From contig RHKY01000009.1 of assembly GCA_008363385.1 (NCBI GenBank), positions 62,001 to 126,000 of the forward strand: a DNA stretch of 64,000 nucleotides, in the 5' to 3' direction. The number at the start of each line of letters is the position of its first letter. The first letter of the stretch is position 1. Of the stretch, positions 14,706 through 26,100 are shown one piece after another. The DNA is from Acidobacteriota bacterium. GTDB lineage: Bacteria; Acidobacteriota; Thermoanaerobaculia; UBA5066. A program made the position numbers and the translations under genes. The notes below the pieces were generated by a model, which was not told where the DNA came from, ran no database searches, and was given only the letters and a program-made list of their open reading frames with translations.

Positions 14706-15223
14706 CCGGGGAGCGTCATCCCCTCGACCTCGCGCCGGCGCGCCTCGCGGTACGCGCGGAGGCGCTCCCGCACCTCCGGGTGGCGCGCGGCGACGATCTG
14801 CGCCGCCAGGAGGCCGGCGTTGGCCGCGCCCGGCTTGCCGATCGCCAGGGTCCCGACCGGGACCCCCTTCGGCATCTGGACGATGGACAGGAGGCTGTCG
14901 AGGCCGTTCAGGAGGGTGGCGGGGACCGGGACCCCGAGGACGGGGAGGAGCGTCTTGGCGGCGATCATCCCGGGCAGGTGGGCGGCCCCGCCCGCGCCGG
15001 CGACGATCACGAGGAGGCCCCGCTCCTCGGCCGAGGCCGCGTAGGCGAACATCGCGTCGGGCGTCCGGTGGGCCGAGACGACGCGGGCCTCGTACGGGAC
15101 GCCCAGGTCGGCGAGGACCTCGCACGCGGGCTTGAGGACCTCCCAGTCGCTCGCGCTCCCCATGACCACGCCCACCAGGGGCGAGGTCGCCGACGGCGTG
15201 CCGGACGGGCTCTCGGCGCTCAC
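14702..15223 (-). CDS. purE: N5-CAIR mutase PurE (class I)
   Basis: A 173-residue mutase converting N5-CAIR to CAIR, partner of PurK. Landmarks: [26 protein letters not shown] and [13 protein letters not shown]. The presence of PurK supports the class I (bacterial N5-CAIR) reaction. Two GTG starts are possible (15271, 15223). 15223 is preferred because a TTGACA-17-CACTCT promoter ends six bases upstream of it and lies inside the longer frame. Confidence 0.92.
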   Translation of the reverse strand: MSAESPSGTPSATSPLVGVVMGSASDWEVLKPACEVLADLGVPYEARVVSAHRTPDAMFAYAASAEERGLLVIVAGAGGAAHLPGMIAAKTLLPVLGVPVPATLLNGLDSLLSIVQMPKGVPVGTLAIGKPGAANAGLLAAQIVAARHPEVRERLRAYREARRREVEGMTLPG

Positions 15224-15229
15224 CGCGCC

Positions 15230-15258
15230 AGAGTGGTCACGCGCCGCCGGGATGTCAA
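15230..15258 (-). promoter_or_regulatory. Promoter for purEK (TTGACA-17-CACTCT)
   Basis: A perfect -35 TTGACA (15258-15253) with a poor -10 CACTCT (15235-15230), six bases before the purE GTG. It fits the leaderless spacing seen elsewhere, but the -10 is weak. Confidence 0.45.
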
Positions 15259-15270
15259 GCCGAGCCCCCA

Positions 15271-15306
15271 CGTACGGGCAGCGCCGACGCCCGGAGAGCC
15301 CGTACG
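15271..15306 (-). terminator. 9-bp inverted repeat downstream of the antiporter
   Basis: CGTACGGGC pairs with its complement across an 18-base loop, between the antiporter stop and the purE promoter. The loop is long and there is no T-run, so it may be a terminator or an operator. Confidence 0.4.
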
Positions 15307-15430
15307 GGACCCCCGGGCCGCACGCCTCTCGGTCGGGCGGCTCCCGCGGCCGCCGCGCGTTCTCCGGAACCCGCCGCAGGCCAATCCCTCCTCGAGGGGG
15401 CCGGGCCGGGCGGCGGGCCTCGGCGGACGA

Positions 15431-16933
15431 TCAGGGCAGCAGGAGGAAGGCCAGGGCGACGACCACCGTCGGCAGAAGGGCCCCGAGGAACAGCTTCACC
15501 GGGACGACGCCGTCGGGGAAGTAGCGCGAGAGGAGCGACTGCCCCGCGGGATTCGGGGCGTTCGCGATGACGGTCAGGCCGCCCCCCGTCACCGCCCCCG
15601 CGACGACGGCGTACTTCAGCTGGGGCGTGAACCCGGGGACGAGCGAGGCGAGGTAGGTGATGGCGGCGTTGTCGTTGAACGCCGTCAGGACCGTCGCGCC
15701 GACGAAGAGCGGGACCTCCTCGAGCCGGGCCAGGACGGGTGCGATCCACCACTGCTGGAGCGTGCCGTGGACGACGAGGCCCGCGAGGAAGAAGCCGACG
15801 AGGAGCGCCGGCCGGAGGTTCAGCGGGTTCTGGTGCGGCGCGGTGGCCTGCGTGAAGGCGAGGAAGTAGAGGAAGCCAGCGACGAACAGGGCGGGCGTGT
15901 GCGCGTTGAAGACCGTCCAGCCGAGGAAGAGGAGGTGGACGGCGACGATCCAGGCCGGGATGGCGCGCTCCGACGGGCGCTCCGAGGGGTCGGCGAGGCG
16001 GGCCGCCTTCCGCCCCTGAAGGTCGGTCAGCTCCTTCCGGAAGAACGCGGCGTAGGCCGACGTCGCGACGAGGATGGCCAGCGCCGCCTTCCAGCCGAAG
16101 TTGCGGAGCATGAACGTCAGGCCCCACCCGTACTTGCCGGCCACCATCAGGACGGGAGGGGCGGCGAAGTGGGTGAGCGTCCCGCCGACGGAGACGTTCA
16201 CGAAGAGGAGCCCGAGCGTCCCGTACTTCAGGCGCGGCGACGGGTCGAGCCGGAACAGGTGCCGGGCCAGGAGGAGCGCGCAGATCGTCATCGCCGCCGG
16301 CTCGGTGATGAAGGACCCGAGAAGCGGCCCGACCGTCAGGATCGCGGCCCACCAGGCGAGCGGCGTCCTCCCGCCCAGGCTCGCGAACGCCCCCAGGCAG
16401 CGCTCCGCGAAGGCGAGGATCGGCCGCGTCGAGGCGATCGCCATGATGACGACGACGAACATCGGCTCCGTGAAGTGGACGTTCCCGACGTACCCCTCGA
16501 CCGACGTCCACCCCTTCATCGCGACCGCCGCGAGGACGAGCGGGATCGCCCAGATCCCGAAGACCGCCTCCACCTCGCCGAGGAAGTGGAGCATCTCGAC
16601 GCGGAAGCTGTGCCCCTCTCCCCCCGTCTCCTTCTCGATCCGGTGCTGGAGCCGGTGGGCCGCCGCCGTGATCCGGGCGGCCGCGAAGGTGTGGAGGATC
16701 GCGAGGAGGAAGACGACGCTGGCGACCAGGTTGACCGGGTCCTCCTCGACACGGTGGACGAGGACCTGCCACAGCGTCATGCCGGCCTCGCCCGTGTAGG
16801 CGTCGAGCGGGAGGGGGAGCGGCTCCTCCGCCGCCGGCGGGGCCTCTGCCAGGAGGCCCGCGGGGGCGAGGAGGAGCGACCCGGCGAGCAGCCGGAGCCG
16901 CCCCGGGAGGTCGCGCGGCGTGCCGAAGGTCAT
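15431..16933 (-). CDS. Putative Na+/H+ antiporter (Na_H_antiport_3-like)
   Basis: A 500-residue membrane protein with an N-terminal hydrophobic leader and about 11-12 further spans. Distinctive segments: GPLLGSFITEPAAMTICALL, FVNVSVGGTLTHFAAPPVLM and TVLTAFNDNAAITYLASLV, with the paired acidic/Asn residues typical of the ion-transporter superfamily. I assign it to the putative antiporter family PF07399. Transport is not proven. It starts 42 bases after mrpG and is probably co-expressed with the Mrp complex, adding a second cation/proton route. Confidence 0.7.
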   Translation of the reverse strand: MTFGTPRDLPGRLRLLAGSLLLAPAGLLAEAPPAAEEPLPLPLDAYTGEAGMTLWQVLVHRVEEDPVNLVASVVFLLAILHTFAAARITAAAHRLQHRIEKETGGEGHSFRVEMLHFLGEVEAVFGIWAIPLVLAAVAMKGWTSVEGYVGNVHFTEPMFVVVIMAIASTRPILAFAERCLGAFASLGGRTPLAWWAAILTVGPLLGSFITEPAAMTICALLLARHLFRLDPSPRLKYGTLGLLFVNVSVGGTLTHFAAPPVLMVAGKYGWGLTFMLRNFGWKAALAILVATSAYAAFFRKELTDLQGRKAARLADPSERPSERAIPAWIVAVHLLFLGWTVFNAHTPALFVAGFLYFLAFTQATAPHQNPLNLRPALLVGFFLAGLVVHGTLQQWWIAPVLARLEEVPLFVGATVLTAFNDNAAITYLASLVPGFTPQLKYAVVAGAVTGGGLTVIANAPNPAGQSLLSRYFPDGVVPVKLFLGALLPTVVVALAFLLLP

Positions 16934-16975
16934 CGCGGGCCGGATTGTGACACCCGGCCGCGGCCGGGGGGCGCG

Positions 16976-17332
16976 TCAGGGGTCGGCGCCCGGCGGCGGG
17001 CCCGCGTCGGGCCGGGGCATCTCGTTCACCTTCGTCCCGGAGAAGAGGGGGACGCCGAGGGCCACGGCGGCGCGCCCGATGGCGTGCCCGGCGAGCGGCG
17101 CGGTCAGGAAGACGAAGGCGACGGCGGCCAGGGCGCGCGTCGTCACCCCGAGCTCGCCGAACTCGAGCGCGAGCGCGAGGAAGATGCACATCTTGGCGAG
17201 CGTCGAGGCCTTCGACGTGGCCGACATCCGCGTGAGGACGTCCGGCATCCGGAGGAGGCCGATCGCGGCGAGGAGGGCGGTCCCGACGCCGACGAGCAGG
17301 AGCGCCGCCACGAGGGCCTCGCGGAGGGTCAT
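16976..17332 (-). CDS. mrpG: Mrp antiporter subunit G
   Basis: A 118-residue protein with three hydrophobic segments. GTALLAAIGLLRMPDVLTRM followed by SATSKASTLAKM is characteristic of MrpG/MnhG. It is the last Mrp subunit; its ATG overlaps the mrpF stop by four bases. The polar C-terminus (PRPDAGPPPGADP) is a short extension. Confidence 0.9.
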   Translation of the reverse strand: MTLREALVAALLLVGVGTALLAAIGLLRMPDVLTRMSATSKASTLAKMCIFLALALEFGELGVTTRALAAVAFVFLTAPLAGHAIGRAAVALGVPLFSGTKVNEMPRPDAGPPPGADP

Positions 17333-17598
17333 CGCGAGCGCTCCAGGTAGCCGGCGAAGGCGACCGTCCCGAGGAACGAGAGGAGGGCGAGGACGATCGC
17401 CACGTCGAGGTAGACGGCGTTCCGCGCCGCGATCGCGACCGCCGCGACGACGCTGATGGCGAGGGTGGAGAAGAGGTCGAGCGCGACGACCCGGTCGGCG
17501 ACCGTCGGCCCCTTCCCCATCCTCACGAGCGTCAGGACGAGGGCGACCCCGAGGAGCGGGAGCCCGGCCCAGAGGGCGGCCTGGGAGAGGAGGCTCAC
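17329..17598 (-). CDS. mrpF: Mrp antiporter subunit F
   Basis: An 89-residue protein with three hydrophobic segments; RMGKGPTVADRVVALDLFST is the MrpF/MnhF signature with the conserved Asp in the second span. The GTG start overlaps the mrpE stop as GTGA. Confidence 0.9.
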   Translation of the reverse strand: MSLLSQAALWAGLPLLGVALVLTLVRMGKGPTVADRVVALDLFSTLAISVVAAVAIAARNAVYLDVAIVLALLSFLGTVAFAGYLERSR

Positions 17599-18062
17599 TC
17601 GAAGACCTCCTTCACGCGCCTCTCGAAGCCCTCCTTGACCTCCCGGCGGAAGGCCTCGGGGTCGTCGACGTGGAGGGCGTGGACGTACAGCGTCCTCCGG
17701 TCGGGGGAGACGTCGAGGCTGAGGGTCCCCGGCGTGAGGGTGATCAGGTTGGCGAGCGTCGCGATCCCCGCGTCGCTCGTCAGGTCGAGCGGCACCGCGA
17801 CGATGCCCGGCGAGAGCGACGACGCGGGGGAGAGGATGCTCCGCGCCACCGAGGCGTTCGAGAGGAGGACCTCCTTCAGGAAGTAGAGGAACAGACCGAC
17901 CGCCTTCGGCACCTTCGAGAGGCGGACGCCGCGCCGGCGGGGGAACCGCAGGAGGGCGAGGAGGAGGGCGGAGAGGACCGCCCCCTCGAGGACGTTCCCG
18001 AGGGTCACGACGCCCGTCCAGGCGACCCACGCGACCGTGAGGAGGAGGAAGACGCCCGGCAC
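17595..18062 (-). CDS. mrpE: Mrp antiporter subunit E
   Basis: A 155-residue MrpE/MnhE protein. Two N-terminal spans are followed by a soluble domain with LFLYFLKEVLLSNASVARSI and TLANLITLTPGTLSLDV. MrpE is needed for assembly and full activity of the complex. Its start is three bases past the mrpD stop. Confidence 0.9.
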   Translation of the reverse strand: MPGVFLLLTVAWVAWTGVVTLGNVLEGAVLSALLLALLRFPRRRGVRLSKVPKAVGLFLYFLKEVLLSNASVARSILSPASSLSPGIVAVPLDLTSDAGIATLANLITLTPGTLSLDVSPDRRTLYVHALHVDDPEAFRREVKEGFERRVKEVFE

Positions 18063-18065
18063 GGC

Positions 18066-19571
18066 TCAGCCCCCCCCGCCGCGCGCGCCGAGGACGGCGC
18101 GGACGTAGAGGTCGGGGTCGAGGAGCTGGGCGGCGGCCGCGTCGGCGAACCGGAAGAGGGCGCCCGCGCCGAGGCCGATCGCGACCGTGATCGCGCCGAG
18201 CGCCAGGACCGGCCCGAGGAGCGAGAGCCGCTCGGCGGCGGAGAGCGGCGGGGCGTCGGCCGCCTCCGGCGCCGGCTTCCAGAACCCCTCGGCCCAGATC
18301 TTCGTCATCGAGAAGAGGGTCAGGAGGCTCACGACGAGCGCGACGGCGACGATCGTCCCGTGCCCCGCGTCGAGGCCGGCCCTCACGAGGAGGTACTTCG
18401 CCCAGAAGCCGGAGAGCGGCGGCAGCCCCGCGAGCGAGAGCGCCGGGACGAGGAACGCGGCGGCCAGGAGCGGCGAGCGGGCGAGGAGGCCGCCGAGGCG
18501 GTCGAGCGAGAAGCTCCCCCCGGTCCGCCGCATCACGCCCGCCACCAGGAAGAGGTTCGCCTTCACGACGATGTGGTGGAGGACGTAGAAGACCGTCCCC
18601 GCGATCGCGAGGCGCGTCCCGAGGCCGAGGCCCATCAGCATGTAGCCGATCTGGCTGACGATGTGGAAGGAGAGGACCTTCCTCACGTCGGTCTGCGCCA
18701 TCGCGCCGAGGACGCCGGTGACCATCGTCAGCGCCGCGACGCCGAGGACGAGCGGGCCCGTGAGGCCCGGGTCGCGGTCGAAGACGAGCGTCAGGACGCG
18801 GACGAGCGCGTAGACGCCGACCTTCGTCAGGAGCCCCGCGAAGAGCGCGGCGACCGGGACCGGGGGCGTGTGGTAGGAGGCGGGGAGCCAGAAGAAGAGC
18901 GGGAAGGCGGCGGCCTTGATCCCGAAGGCGAGGAGGAAGAGCGCCGCGACGACGCTCGTGAGCCCCTGGGGAGGGAGGGCGCGCAGCGCCACGGCCGCGT
19001 CCGCCATGTTCAGCGTCCCGACGGAGCCGTAGAGGAGGCCCGCCCCGGCGAGGAAGAGGGCCGAGGAGACGAGGTTGAGGACGACGTACCGGAGGCCTCC
19101 CGTCAGCTGCCCGCGCTCGCCTCCGAGCGAGACGAGGACGAACGAGGACATCAGCATGACCTCGAACCAGACGTAGAGGTTGAACAGGTCGCCCGTCAGG
19201 AAGGCGCCGGAGACGCCCATGCCGAGGACGTGGACGAGAGGGTGGAAGCCCGCCGTCTCCCGCGCCCGGTCGAGGCCCGAGACGGAGTAGGCCACGACCG
19301 CGGCGAGGAGGACCGCCCCCACGACGACCATCGACGCCGCGAACCGGTCGGCCACGAGCGTGATGCCGAACGGCGCCGGCCAGGAGCCCGGCTGGGCGGC
19401 GAGGATCGTCCCGTCGAGGGTGGCGGAGAGGAGGGCCACCGAGGCGCCGAGGAGCCCGGCCGCCCCGAGGGCGCTCGCCGCCCGGGCGGCCCGGGGCGCG
19501 CGGTGCAGGAGGATCCCCGCGACGGCCGTGGCGAGCGGGACGAGGATCGGGAGGACGAGGAGGACGTTCAC
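18066..19571 (-). CDS. mrpD: Mrp antiporter subunit D
   Basis: A 501-residue homologue of respiratory complex I antiporter-like subunits (NuoM/NuoN), about 14 membrane spans. [20 protein letters not shown] holds the conserved Glu, [20 protein letters not shown] the conserved Lys/His region, and [15 protein letters not shown] is diagnostic. It forms one of the two main proton/sodium translocating modules. Confidence 0.92.
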   Translation of the reverse strand: MNVLLVLPILVPLATAVAGILLHRAPRAARAASALGAAGLLGASVALLSATLDGTILAAQPGSWPAPFGITLVADRFAASMVVVGAVLLAAVVAYSVSGLDRARETAGFHPLVHVLGMGVSGAFLTGDLFNLYVWFEVMLMSSFVLVSLGGERGQLTGGLRYVVLNLVSSALFLAGAGLLYGSVGTLNMADAAVALRALPPQGLTSVVAALFLLAFGIKAAAFPLFFWLPASYHTPPVPVAALFAGLLTKVGVYALVRVLTLVFDRDPGLTGPLVLGVAALTMVTGVLGAMAQTDVRKVLSFHIVSQIGYMLMGLGLGTRLAIAGTVFYVLHHIVVKANLFLVAGVMRRTGGSFSLDRLGGLLARSPLLAAAFLVPALSLAGLPPLSGFWAKYLLVRAGLDAGHGTIVAVALVVSLLTLFSMTKIWAEGFWKPAPEAADAPPLSAAERLSLLGPVLALGAITVAIGLGAGALFRFADAAAAQLLDPDLYVRAVLGARGGGG

Positions 19572-19915
19572 GGGCCCTCCTCCAGCATGGCGTCGACGTC
19601 GTCCGTCCCCGCTTCCTGGCAGGTCCGCTTCAGGAGGACGAGGGCGAACGCCTGGACGCCGAAGCCGATCACGATGGCCGTCAGGATCAGCGCCTGCGGC
19701 AGCGGGTCCGCGGAGGGGTCGGGCGGGGCGAGGGCGCCGGGCGGGACGATCGGCGGGCCCTCCCTCGCGAGGCGGCCGGCGGTGAAGATGAGGAGGTTGG
19801 CGGCGTGGCCGAGGAGCGCGAGCCCGAAGACGATCCTCACGGCGCTCCGGCGGAGGAGGAGGTAGGTTCCCGCGGCGTAGAGGACGCCGACGGCGAGGGC
19901 GAGGAGGAGCGTCAC
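19568..19915 (-). CDS. mrpC: Mrp antiporter subunit C
   Basis: A 115-residue NuoK-like subunit with three membrane spans: [20 protein letters not shown], then GHAANLLIF, and the third span [20 protein letters not shown]. It overlaps mrpB and mrpD by four bases each. Confidence 0.9.
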   Translation of the reverse strand: MTLLLALAVGVLYAAGTYLLLRRSAVRIVFGLALLGHAANLLIFTAGRLAREGPPIVPPGALAPPDPSADPLPQALILTAIVIGFGVQAFALVLLKRTCQEAGTDDVDAMLEEGP

Positions 19916-20328
19916 GCCTCGTCCTCCTCCTGGAGGGTGAAGAGGATCAGGAGGACGATCCCGAGGACCGTCACGTAGACGCCGGTGTCGAAGAGCACCG
20001 GCGTGCCGGGCTTGCCGACGACCGGCAGCGCCACGTCGGCCCAGAGGCCGGTCATGAAGGGGCGCCCCGCGGCGAGGCCCGGGAGGCCGGCGGCGAGCGC
20101 CGCGAGAAGCCCGCCCCCGACGAGCGCGTGCGGGCTCGCCGGGAGGAGGCGGCGGGCCGAGGCGACGCCGCCCGTCAGGGAGAGGAGGGCGTAGGCCGTC
20201 GCCGCGACGAGCCCGCCCACGAAGCCTCCGCCCGGCTCGTTGTGCCCGCGGAAGAGCAGGAAGACGGAGAAGAGGAGGAGGAGCGGGAAGAGGACCCGCG
20301 CCGCGGCCGAGAGGATGAGGGACCTCAC
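19912..20328 (-). CDS. mrpB: Mrp antiporter subunit B
   Basis: A 138-residue MrpB protein with four hydrophobic segments. [19 protein letters not shown] is the diagnostic motif, and [16 protein letters not shown] precedes the acidic end EEDEA. The GTG start at 20328 overlaps the mrpA stop by four bases. Confidence 0.92.
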   Translation of the reverse strand: MRSLILSAAARVLFPLLLLFSVFLLFRGHNEPGGGFVGGLVAATAYALLSLTGGVASARRLLPASPHALVGGGLLAALAAGLPGLAAGRPFMTGLWADVALPVVGKPGTPVLFDTGVYVTVLGIVLLILFTLQEEDEA

Positions 20329-22640
20329 GGCCGCTCCTCCTCCCGGCGGGCGCCGCCCGGGAGGCGGAGCCTCACGAGCGCGAAGACGCCGAGCGCCGCG
20401 ACGGCCAGGACGGTGATCTCGCCGAGGGTGTCGAGGCCGCGGAAGTCGACGAGGATGACGTTGACGACGTTCCGCCCCTTCGCGAGCGGCAGGCTCGACG
20501 CGGCGAAGAAGCCCGAGAGCCGCGAGCGGAGCGGCTCGGCGTGGACCGCGAGGACGAGGCCCGCCATCACCGCCCCCACGGAGGCGGCGAGGGCCGCGTC
20601 GAGCGCGCGCGACCGCGGCGCCGACCGCCTCGAGAGGCGCGGCAGGCGGCGGAGGACCGCGACGAAGAGGAGGACGGAGAGCGTCTCGACGGCGAACTGC
20701 GTCATCGAGAGGTCGGGCGCGCCGAAGACGAGGAAGAGGAGGGCGATCCCGTAGCCCGTCACGCCGAGGGCGACCACCGCGGAGAGGCGGGAGCCGGCGA
20801 GCACCGTCCCGACCGCCCCCGCCACGACGAGGAGGACGAGGACCGCCTCGATCGGACGGACCGACCGGAGCGCGTCCGGCGCGCCGAGCGGGGCGCGCCA
20901 GAGGAGGAGCGTCCCGAGGAGGACGACCGCGGCGGCCGCGACGATCCTCACGTCCTGCCGGAGCGAGCCGGAGGAGAGGACCGCCGCGGTCGCCTTGGCG
21001 AGCCTCACGAGGCCGGCGAGACCGTCGCGGTACAGCCGCGCCGGGCCGACCGCGCCGGCGGGCGCGAGGCGGGCGGCCAGGTCGCGGACCCGGCGCCGCG
21101 CGAGGTAGATCGCGACGCCGACGACGAGCGTCACGAGGCTCTTGAGGAGGACGAGGTTCAGGCCGTGCCAGAGCTCCAGCCTCACGCCGTAGGGGTGGCC
21201 GAGGGCCGAGGAGGCGGCCGCGGAGACGAACGGCGAGATCGGGCCCGAGAGGACGCCGCAGGCGACGCTCCCGAGCCCGAGGAGCGCGGGGCCGGCCCAC
21301 ATCGCGGCCGGCGCCTCGTGCGGCGCCTTCGGCGCCGGGCCGCGCCCGCCGGTGAACGGCCCGAAGCCGACGGTGAGGGCGACGGCGACGAGGAGCATGT
21401 TCGAGCCGACGGCGACGGGGACGAGGACGAGCGGAAGCGGCGAAGCGCGGAGCGCCGCGTCGTAGAGGAGCTCCTTCGAGACGAATCCGAGGAGCGGAGG
21501 GAGGCCGGCCATCGAGAACGCCGCGGCCATCGCGGCGACGCCCGTCGCCGGGAGGAGCCGCAGGAGGCCGCCGAGACGCGTCACGTCGCGCGTCCCCGCC
21601 TCGTGGTCGAGGATCCCGGCGACGAGGAAGAGCGCCGCCTTGTAGAGCGCGTGGGCGAGGAGGAAGACCATCGCCGCGCCGAGGGCGGCGGGGGACCCGA
21701 CGCCGACGAGCATCGTCATCGAGCCGAGAGCGGAGACGGTCGAGAAGGCGAGGAGGCGCTTGAGGTCCTTCTGGCCGACCGAGAGGAGCGCGCCGGTGAG
21801 CATCGTCGCGGCGCCGACGGAGGTGACGATCCAGACCCACTCCCGCGTCCCGCCGAGGGCCGGGTGGAGGCGCGCGAGGAGGAAGACGCCCGCCTTCACC
21901 ATCGTCGCGGAGTGCAGGTACGTGGAGACCGGGGTCGGCGCGGCCATCGCCCCGGGCAGCCAGAAGTGGAACGGGACCTGGGCCGACTTCGTGAAGGCGC
22001 CGGCGAGGACGAGGAGGAGCGCGGGGAGGTAGAGCGGGTGCGCCTTCAGCGCCTCGGCGTTCGCGGCCAGGGCGGAGACCTCGAGGCTCCCCCCCGCCTG
22101 TCCGAGGAGGACGAAGCCGGCCAGGAGCGCGAGCCCGCCGCCCCCGGTCACGAGGAGCGCCTGGAGGGCCGCCGAGCGCGCCTGGGCCTCCTCGCGGTCG
22201 AAGCCGATCAGGAAGTAGGACAGGATGCTCGTCGCCTCCCAGAAGACGAAGAGGCCGAGGAGGTTCTCCGAGAGGACGAGACCGAGCATCGCCGAGAGGA
22301 AGGCGACGAGCTGGCCGAGGAGCGCTTCCCGCCGCGGGTGCCCCTCCATGTAGGTCCCGGCGTAGACCAGGACGACGGCGCCGATGCCCGTCACGAGGAG
22401 GGCCATCAGGAGCGCGAGGCCGTCGAGCCGGAACGAGAGGGAGACGCCGAGCTCCGGGAGGAACGGGAGCGAAGCCGAGAGCGTCTCCCCCTCGACGACC
22501 GCGGGGACGAGGCCGAGGGCGCCGAGGCAGAGCGCCGCCGGGTAGAGCGCCAGGACGGCCCCCGCGGCACGGCCGAGGCGCCTCCCGAGCGCCGGCGCGA
22601 GGGCGGCGACGGCGAAGCCGGAGAGGACGGCGGCGATCAC
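20325..22640 (-). CDS. mrpA: Mrp antiporter subunit A
   Basis: A 771-residue NuoL-like subunit plus C-terminal MrpA extension, normal for the family, about 20 spans. [20 protein letters not shown] contains the essential Glu; [20 protein letters not shown] and the Lys-rich [15 protein letters not shown] are conserved. The C-terminal part ([39 protein letters not shown]) is the MrpA/MrpB-like module. Mrp exports Na+ in exchange for protons and supports alkali and salt tolerance. It is the first gene of the seven-gene operon; no leaderless -10 box is visible before its GTG. Confidence 0.92.
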   Translation of the reverse strand: MIAAVLSGFAVAALAPALGRRLGRAAGAVLALYPAALCLGALGLVPAVVEGETLSASLPFLPELGVSLSFRLDGLALLMALLVTGIGAVVLVYAGTYMEGHPRREALLGQLVAFLSAMLGLVLSENLLGLFVFWEATSILSYFLIGFDREEAQARSAALQALLVTGGGGLALLAGFVLLGQAGGSLEVSALAANAEALKAHPLYLPALLLVLAGAFTKSAQVPFHFWLPGAMAAPTPVSTYLHSATMVKAGVFLLARLHPALGGTREWVWIVTSVGAATMLTGALLSVGQKDLKRLLAFSTVSALGSMTMLVGVGSPAALGAAMVFLLAHALYKAALFLVAGILDHEAGTRDVTRLGGLLRLLPATGVAAMAAAFSMAGLPPLLGFVSKELLYDAALRASPLPLVLVPVAVGSNMLLVAVALTVGFGPFTGGRGPAPKAPHEAPAAMWAGPALLGLGSVACGVLSGPISPFVSAAASSALGHPYGVRLELWHGLNLVLLKSLVTLVVGVAIYLARRRVRDLAARLAPAGAVGPARLYRDGLAGLVRLAKATAAVLSSGSLRQDVRIVAAAAVVLLGTLLLWRAPLGAPDALRSVRPIEAVLVLLVVAGAVGTVLAGSRLSAVVALGVTGYGIALLFLVFGAPDLSMTQFAVETLSVLLFVAVLRRLPRLSRRSAPRSRALDAALAASVGAVMAGLVLAVHAEPLRSRLSGFFAASSLPLAKGRNVVNVILVDFRGLDTLGEITVLAVAALGVFALVRLRLPGGARREEERP

Positions 22641-23161
22641 GCGGCGCCCCGCGGCACGGCCGGCGCGGCACCTGCTCCGCGACGGCGCGCGGGCGTCCTC
22701 ACGCTCGGGCGCAGCGGGTCGCGGTGCGCTCCTGCGCCGCTCGGAGCGTCCCCTCGGGGGCGCCGCGCGCGGGGTCCGGGGAGCCGGGCCCGAAGGCCGG
22801 GGCCCGGGCCAGGACGATCCGTCCGGCGACGATCGAGGACGCAGCGGCGAGGACCGGTCGCCTCGAGCCGAGACGGGCGGGGGCGGCCGCGGGCGAGAGG
22901 GCGGCCACGACCGAGCGAGGCGCCCTCGACCCGGGGTGAACCCACGGGAGCCCCCCCCGCGTGCGCGGGCTCGATCGCGTAGAGGGTCGACAAGGCGCCT
23001 CCGCTCGGGCTCGGCCCTCGCGGATCTTAGTATGGTCCCGTGCGGTGGGTGCGGCGCCCGGCGGCGGCGTTCCTGCTTCCTCCGACCGGCCCCGCGCGGG
23101 CGCCCGCGGCGCCGGGGCGCTTGTGACGGTGAGTCCGCTGGCGTAGCCTCGCGCCGAATCC
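22641..23161. other. Intergenic region between mrpA and the propeller kinase
   Basis: A 521-base divergent spacer. Open frames cross it, but their products are Arg/Pro/Ala-rich shadows with no recognisable domain. It contains a small palindromic hairpin CCCGCG-TG-CGCGGG (22956-22969) and an AT-richer spot CTTAGTATGG (23026-23035) that could hold a -10 on either strand. The mrp promoter was not identified. Confidence 0.5.
23121..23149 (+). promoter_or_regulatory. Promoter for the first propeller kinase (TTGTGA-17-TAGCCT)
   Basis: TTGTGA (23121-23126), 17 bases, TAGCCT (23144-23149); the GTG follows 12 bases later with no Shine-Dalgarno sequence. The leader would be only a few bases. Confidence 0.45.
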
Positions 23162-26100
23162 GTGAAGCGTCTCCTCCTGGTCGCGCTCCTGGCGCCGGCC
23201 CTCTCGTCCGCCGCCCCGGCCACGGCCTTCGACCCGATGCAGGCCGGGCGCCAGCCCATCCGCGTCTACGGCGACCGCGAGGGCCTGCCGCAGAACACGC
23301 TCCACGCGATCGTCTTCGACCGGAAGGGGGTCCTCTGGGCCGGCACGCAGGACGGCCTGGCGCGGTACAACGGGAGCCGCTGGCGCGTCTTCGACCTGCC
23401 GGGGCGGGCCATCTCGAACTACGTCCGGGCCCTCCTCCCCGCCTCCGACGGGAGCCTCTGGGTGGGGCGCCAGGACGGGGGCCTCTCCCGCTTCCGCGAC
23501 GGGCGGTGGACGACCTACGACACGACGAACGGCTTTCCCGCGGACCGCGTGAACGCGCTCCTGGAGACGACGCTCCCGGACGGCGTCCCGAGGCTCTGGG
23601 CCGCCACGCACGGCGGTGGGATCGCGCGCCTGGAGGGGGAGGTCTGGAGCGCCCTCGGGACGGCCGAGGGGCTCCCGGACGCCCGCGTCTGGACGCTCGC
23701 CGAGGCCTCGGCGCCGTCGGGCCGCCCGACGGTCTGGGCCGGGACGGAGCGGGGGCTGGCTTACCTGGAGGGGGGGCGGTTCGTCCCGTTCGACGCGTCC
23801 GGGAGGATGCCCGAGGCCTCCTACGGGGCGCTCCTGGAGAGCCACGGCCGCGACGGGAAGCGGACGCTCTGGGCCGGGTCGTGGGGCCGCGGGCTGGTGA
23901 AGGTGGAAGGGGAGGCGGTGACGGTCCTCGACGCCGCGGCCGGATTCCCGAGCAACCTCGTCACCTCCCTCCTCGAGACGGACGGCGCGGACGGCCCGGC
24001 CCTCTGGGTGGGGACGAGCGGCGCCGGGCTCGTCGTACTCGAAGGGGGCCGGACGAGGGTCCTCGACACCGCGACGGGCCTTCCGAGCCGGCAGGTCTAC
24101 GCGCTGGCCTCTCCCCGGACGGGGCCGGCCGCGGGGGCGGTCTGGATCGCGACCGGGGGCGGCGGCCTCGCGGCCCTCCGGCCCGGGAAGTGGGTCTCCT
24201 TCGACGTCCGGAACGGGCTGCCGAGCAACCAGGTCTTCGCGACCGTGGAGGCGGCCCTCCCCGACGGCTCCCCGGCCTACTGGTTCGCGACGAACGGGGG
24301 CGTGGCCCGGCTCTCCCGCAAGGGGCTCGAGGTCTTCGCCCGGCCGGAGGGCCTCCCGGCCAGCCCCGTGACCGCGCTGGCCCTCGTCGAGGAGCCGGCC
24401 GGCGGCACGGCGCTCTGGGCCGGCACGCCGGCCGAGGGGATCTTCCGGTTCGACGGCTCCCGGTTCGAGCCGCTCCCGGCCTCGCTCGCCCCGCCCTCGC
24501 TCCGGGTCAACAGGATCGTCGCCGTGCGCGACGCCTCCGGCCGGAGCGAGGTGCTCGTCGCCACCGACGACCGGGGCATCGCGCGGCTCTCGGGTGGGCG
24601 GTGGGCGCTCCTCTCGCGCTCCGACGGCCTGCCGAGCGACTCGGCGCTGTCGGTCCTCCCTCTCCGGTCGGCCGGGGGCGCCGAGGAGCTCTGGATCGGG
24701 ACGCGGAAGGGGCTGGCGAGGGTCTCGGGCCGCCGCGTCGCGCTCCTCGGGCGGGCCGACGGGCTGCCGAACGAGGAGGTCCGCGACCTGGCGCTGGTCA
24801 CCGACTCCTCGGGCCGGCGCCACGTCTGGGCGGGGACGATGGCGGGCGCCGTCCGGATCGACCCCGACGCCTCTCCCCCGGCGCTCCTCGTCCTGGACCG
24901 CCGGAGCCGGCCGGCGCTCCCCGACGACTCGGTCCCGCAGGTCGGCGCGGACCGGAGCGGGCGCGTCTACCTCGGGACCCACCGGGGGATCCTCCGCCTC
25001 ACCTCGCAGGAGCCGACGCCGGACGACCCGTCGCCGTTCCACGCGGTCCCGTACACCGTGGACGACGGGCTGCCGAGCGACGTCGCCTCGTACGCGAAGT
25101 CCCTCCTCGACGGCTCGGGGCGCGTCTGGATGGCCACGACGTCCGGGGTCGCCGTCCTCGACCCGTCCGAGGACGTGATCGTCGAGGGGAAGAAGCCTCT
25201 CTTCGTCGAGAGGGCGACCGTCGGGGGCGTCGCGCGGACGGCGGGGGCGGACGGGATCGGCGACGTGGCTCACGACGAGAACCGGGTCGTCTTCGAGCTG
25301 GCGCTCCTCTCCTACACGCACGAGCGGGACGTCCGCTTCCGCTCGCAGCTCCTCGGGTACGAGAAGGAGCCGGGCGAGTGGACGAGCGAGCCGGTCCGGG
25401 AGTTCACGGGCCTTCCTCCCGGCCGGTACGTCTTCCGGGCGTGGGGCCGGGACGGGTTCGGGCGGGACACGGCGCCGCTCTCGGTGCCGTTCGCGGTCCG
25501 TCCGGCCCCGTGGCGGGCGTGGTGGGCCCTGACCCTCTACGCCGGGGTCGTGGCGGTCGGCGTGGGCCTCGGCGTCCGGTTCCGCCTGGACCGCCTGAGG
25601 AGGCAGAACGAGCTCCTGGAGGCGAAGGTCGCCCAGCGGACCGCCGCGCTCTACGCCTCCGAGCAGCGGGCGCTCGCGGCCAGCCGGGCCAAGACCGCGT
25701 TCCTGGCCAACGTCAGCCACGAGCTCCGGACCCCCCTGAACGCCGTGATCGGCTACGCCGAGATGCTGGCCGAGGACGCCGCCGAGCGCGGGAACCGCGA
25801 CCTCCTTCCCGACCTCGAGCGGATCCGCACGGCGGCCCAGCACCTGCTCGGCCTCATCGACGACGTCCTCGACCTCGCCAAGATCGAGGCCGGGAAGATG
25901 AGCTACGACCTCTCCGACGTCGACGTCGCGACGCTGGTGGCGACGGTGGAGGCGACGGCGCGTCCCATCGTCGAGAAGAACCAGAACGGCTTCGAGGTCC
26001 GCCTCGATCCCGACCTCGGGAGCGTCAGGACGGACGCGGTCAAGCTCCGCCAGAGCCTGCTGAACCTCCTCGGCAACGCCGGGAAGTTCACGCGCGCGGG

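Noticed and set aside
15224-15271. Upstream GTG (15271) as the purE start
   Set aside because: The extra 16 codons overlap the TTGACA promoter element and an inverted repeat; PurE has normal length from 15223.
22637-22993. 118-codon minus-strand frame upstream of mrpA
   Set aside because: Arg/Pro-rich, no ribosome-binding site, no recognisable fold; treated as intergenic.
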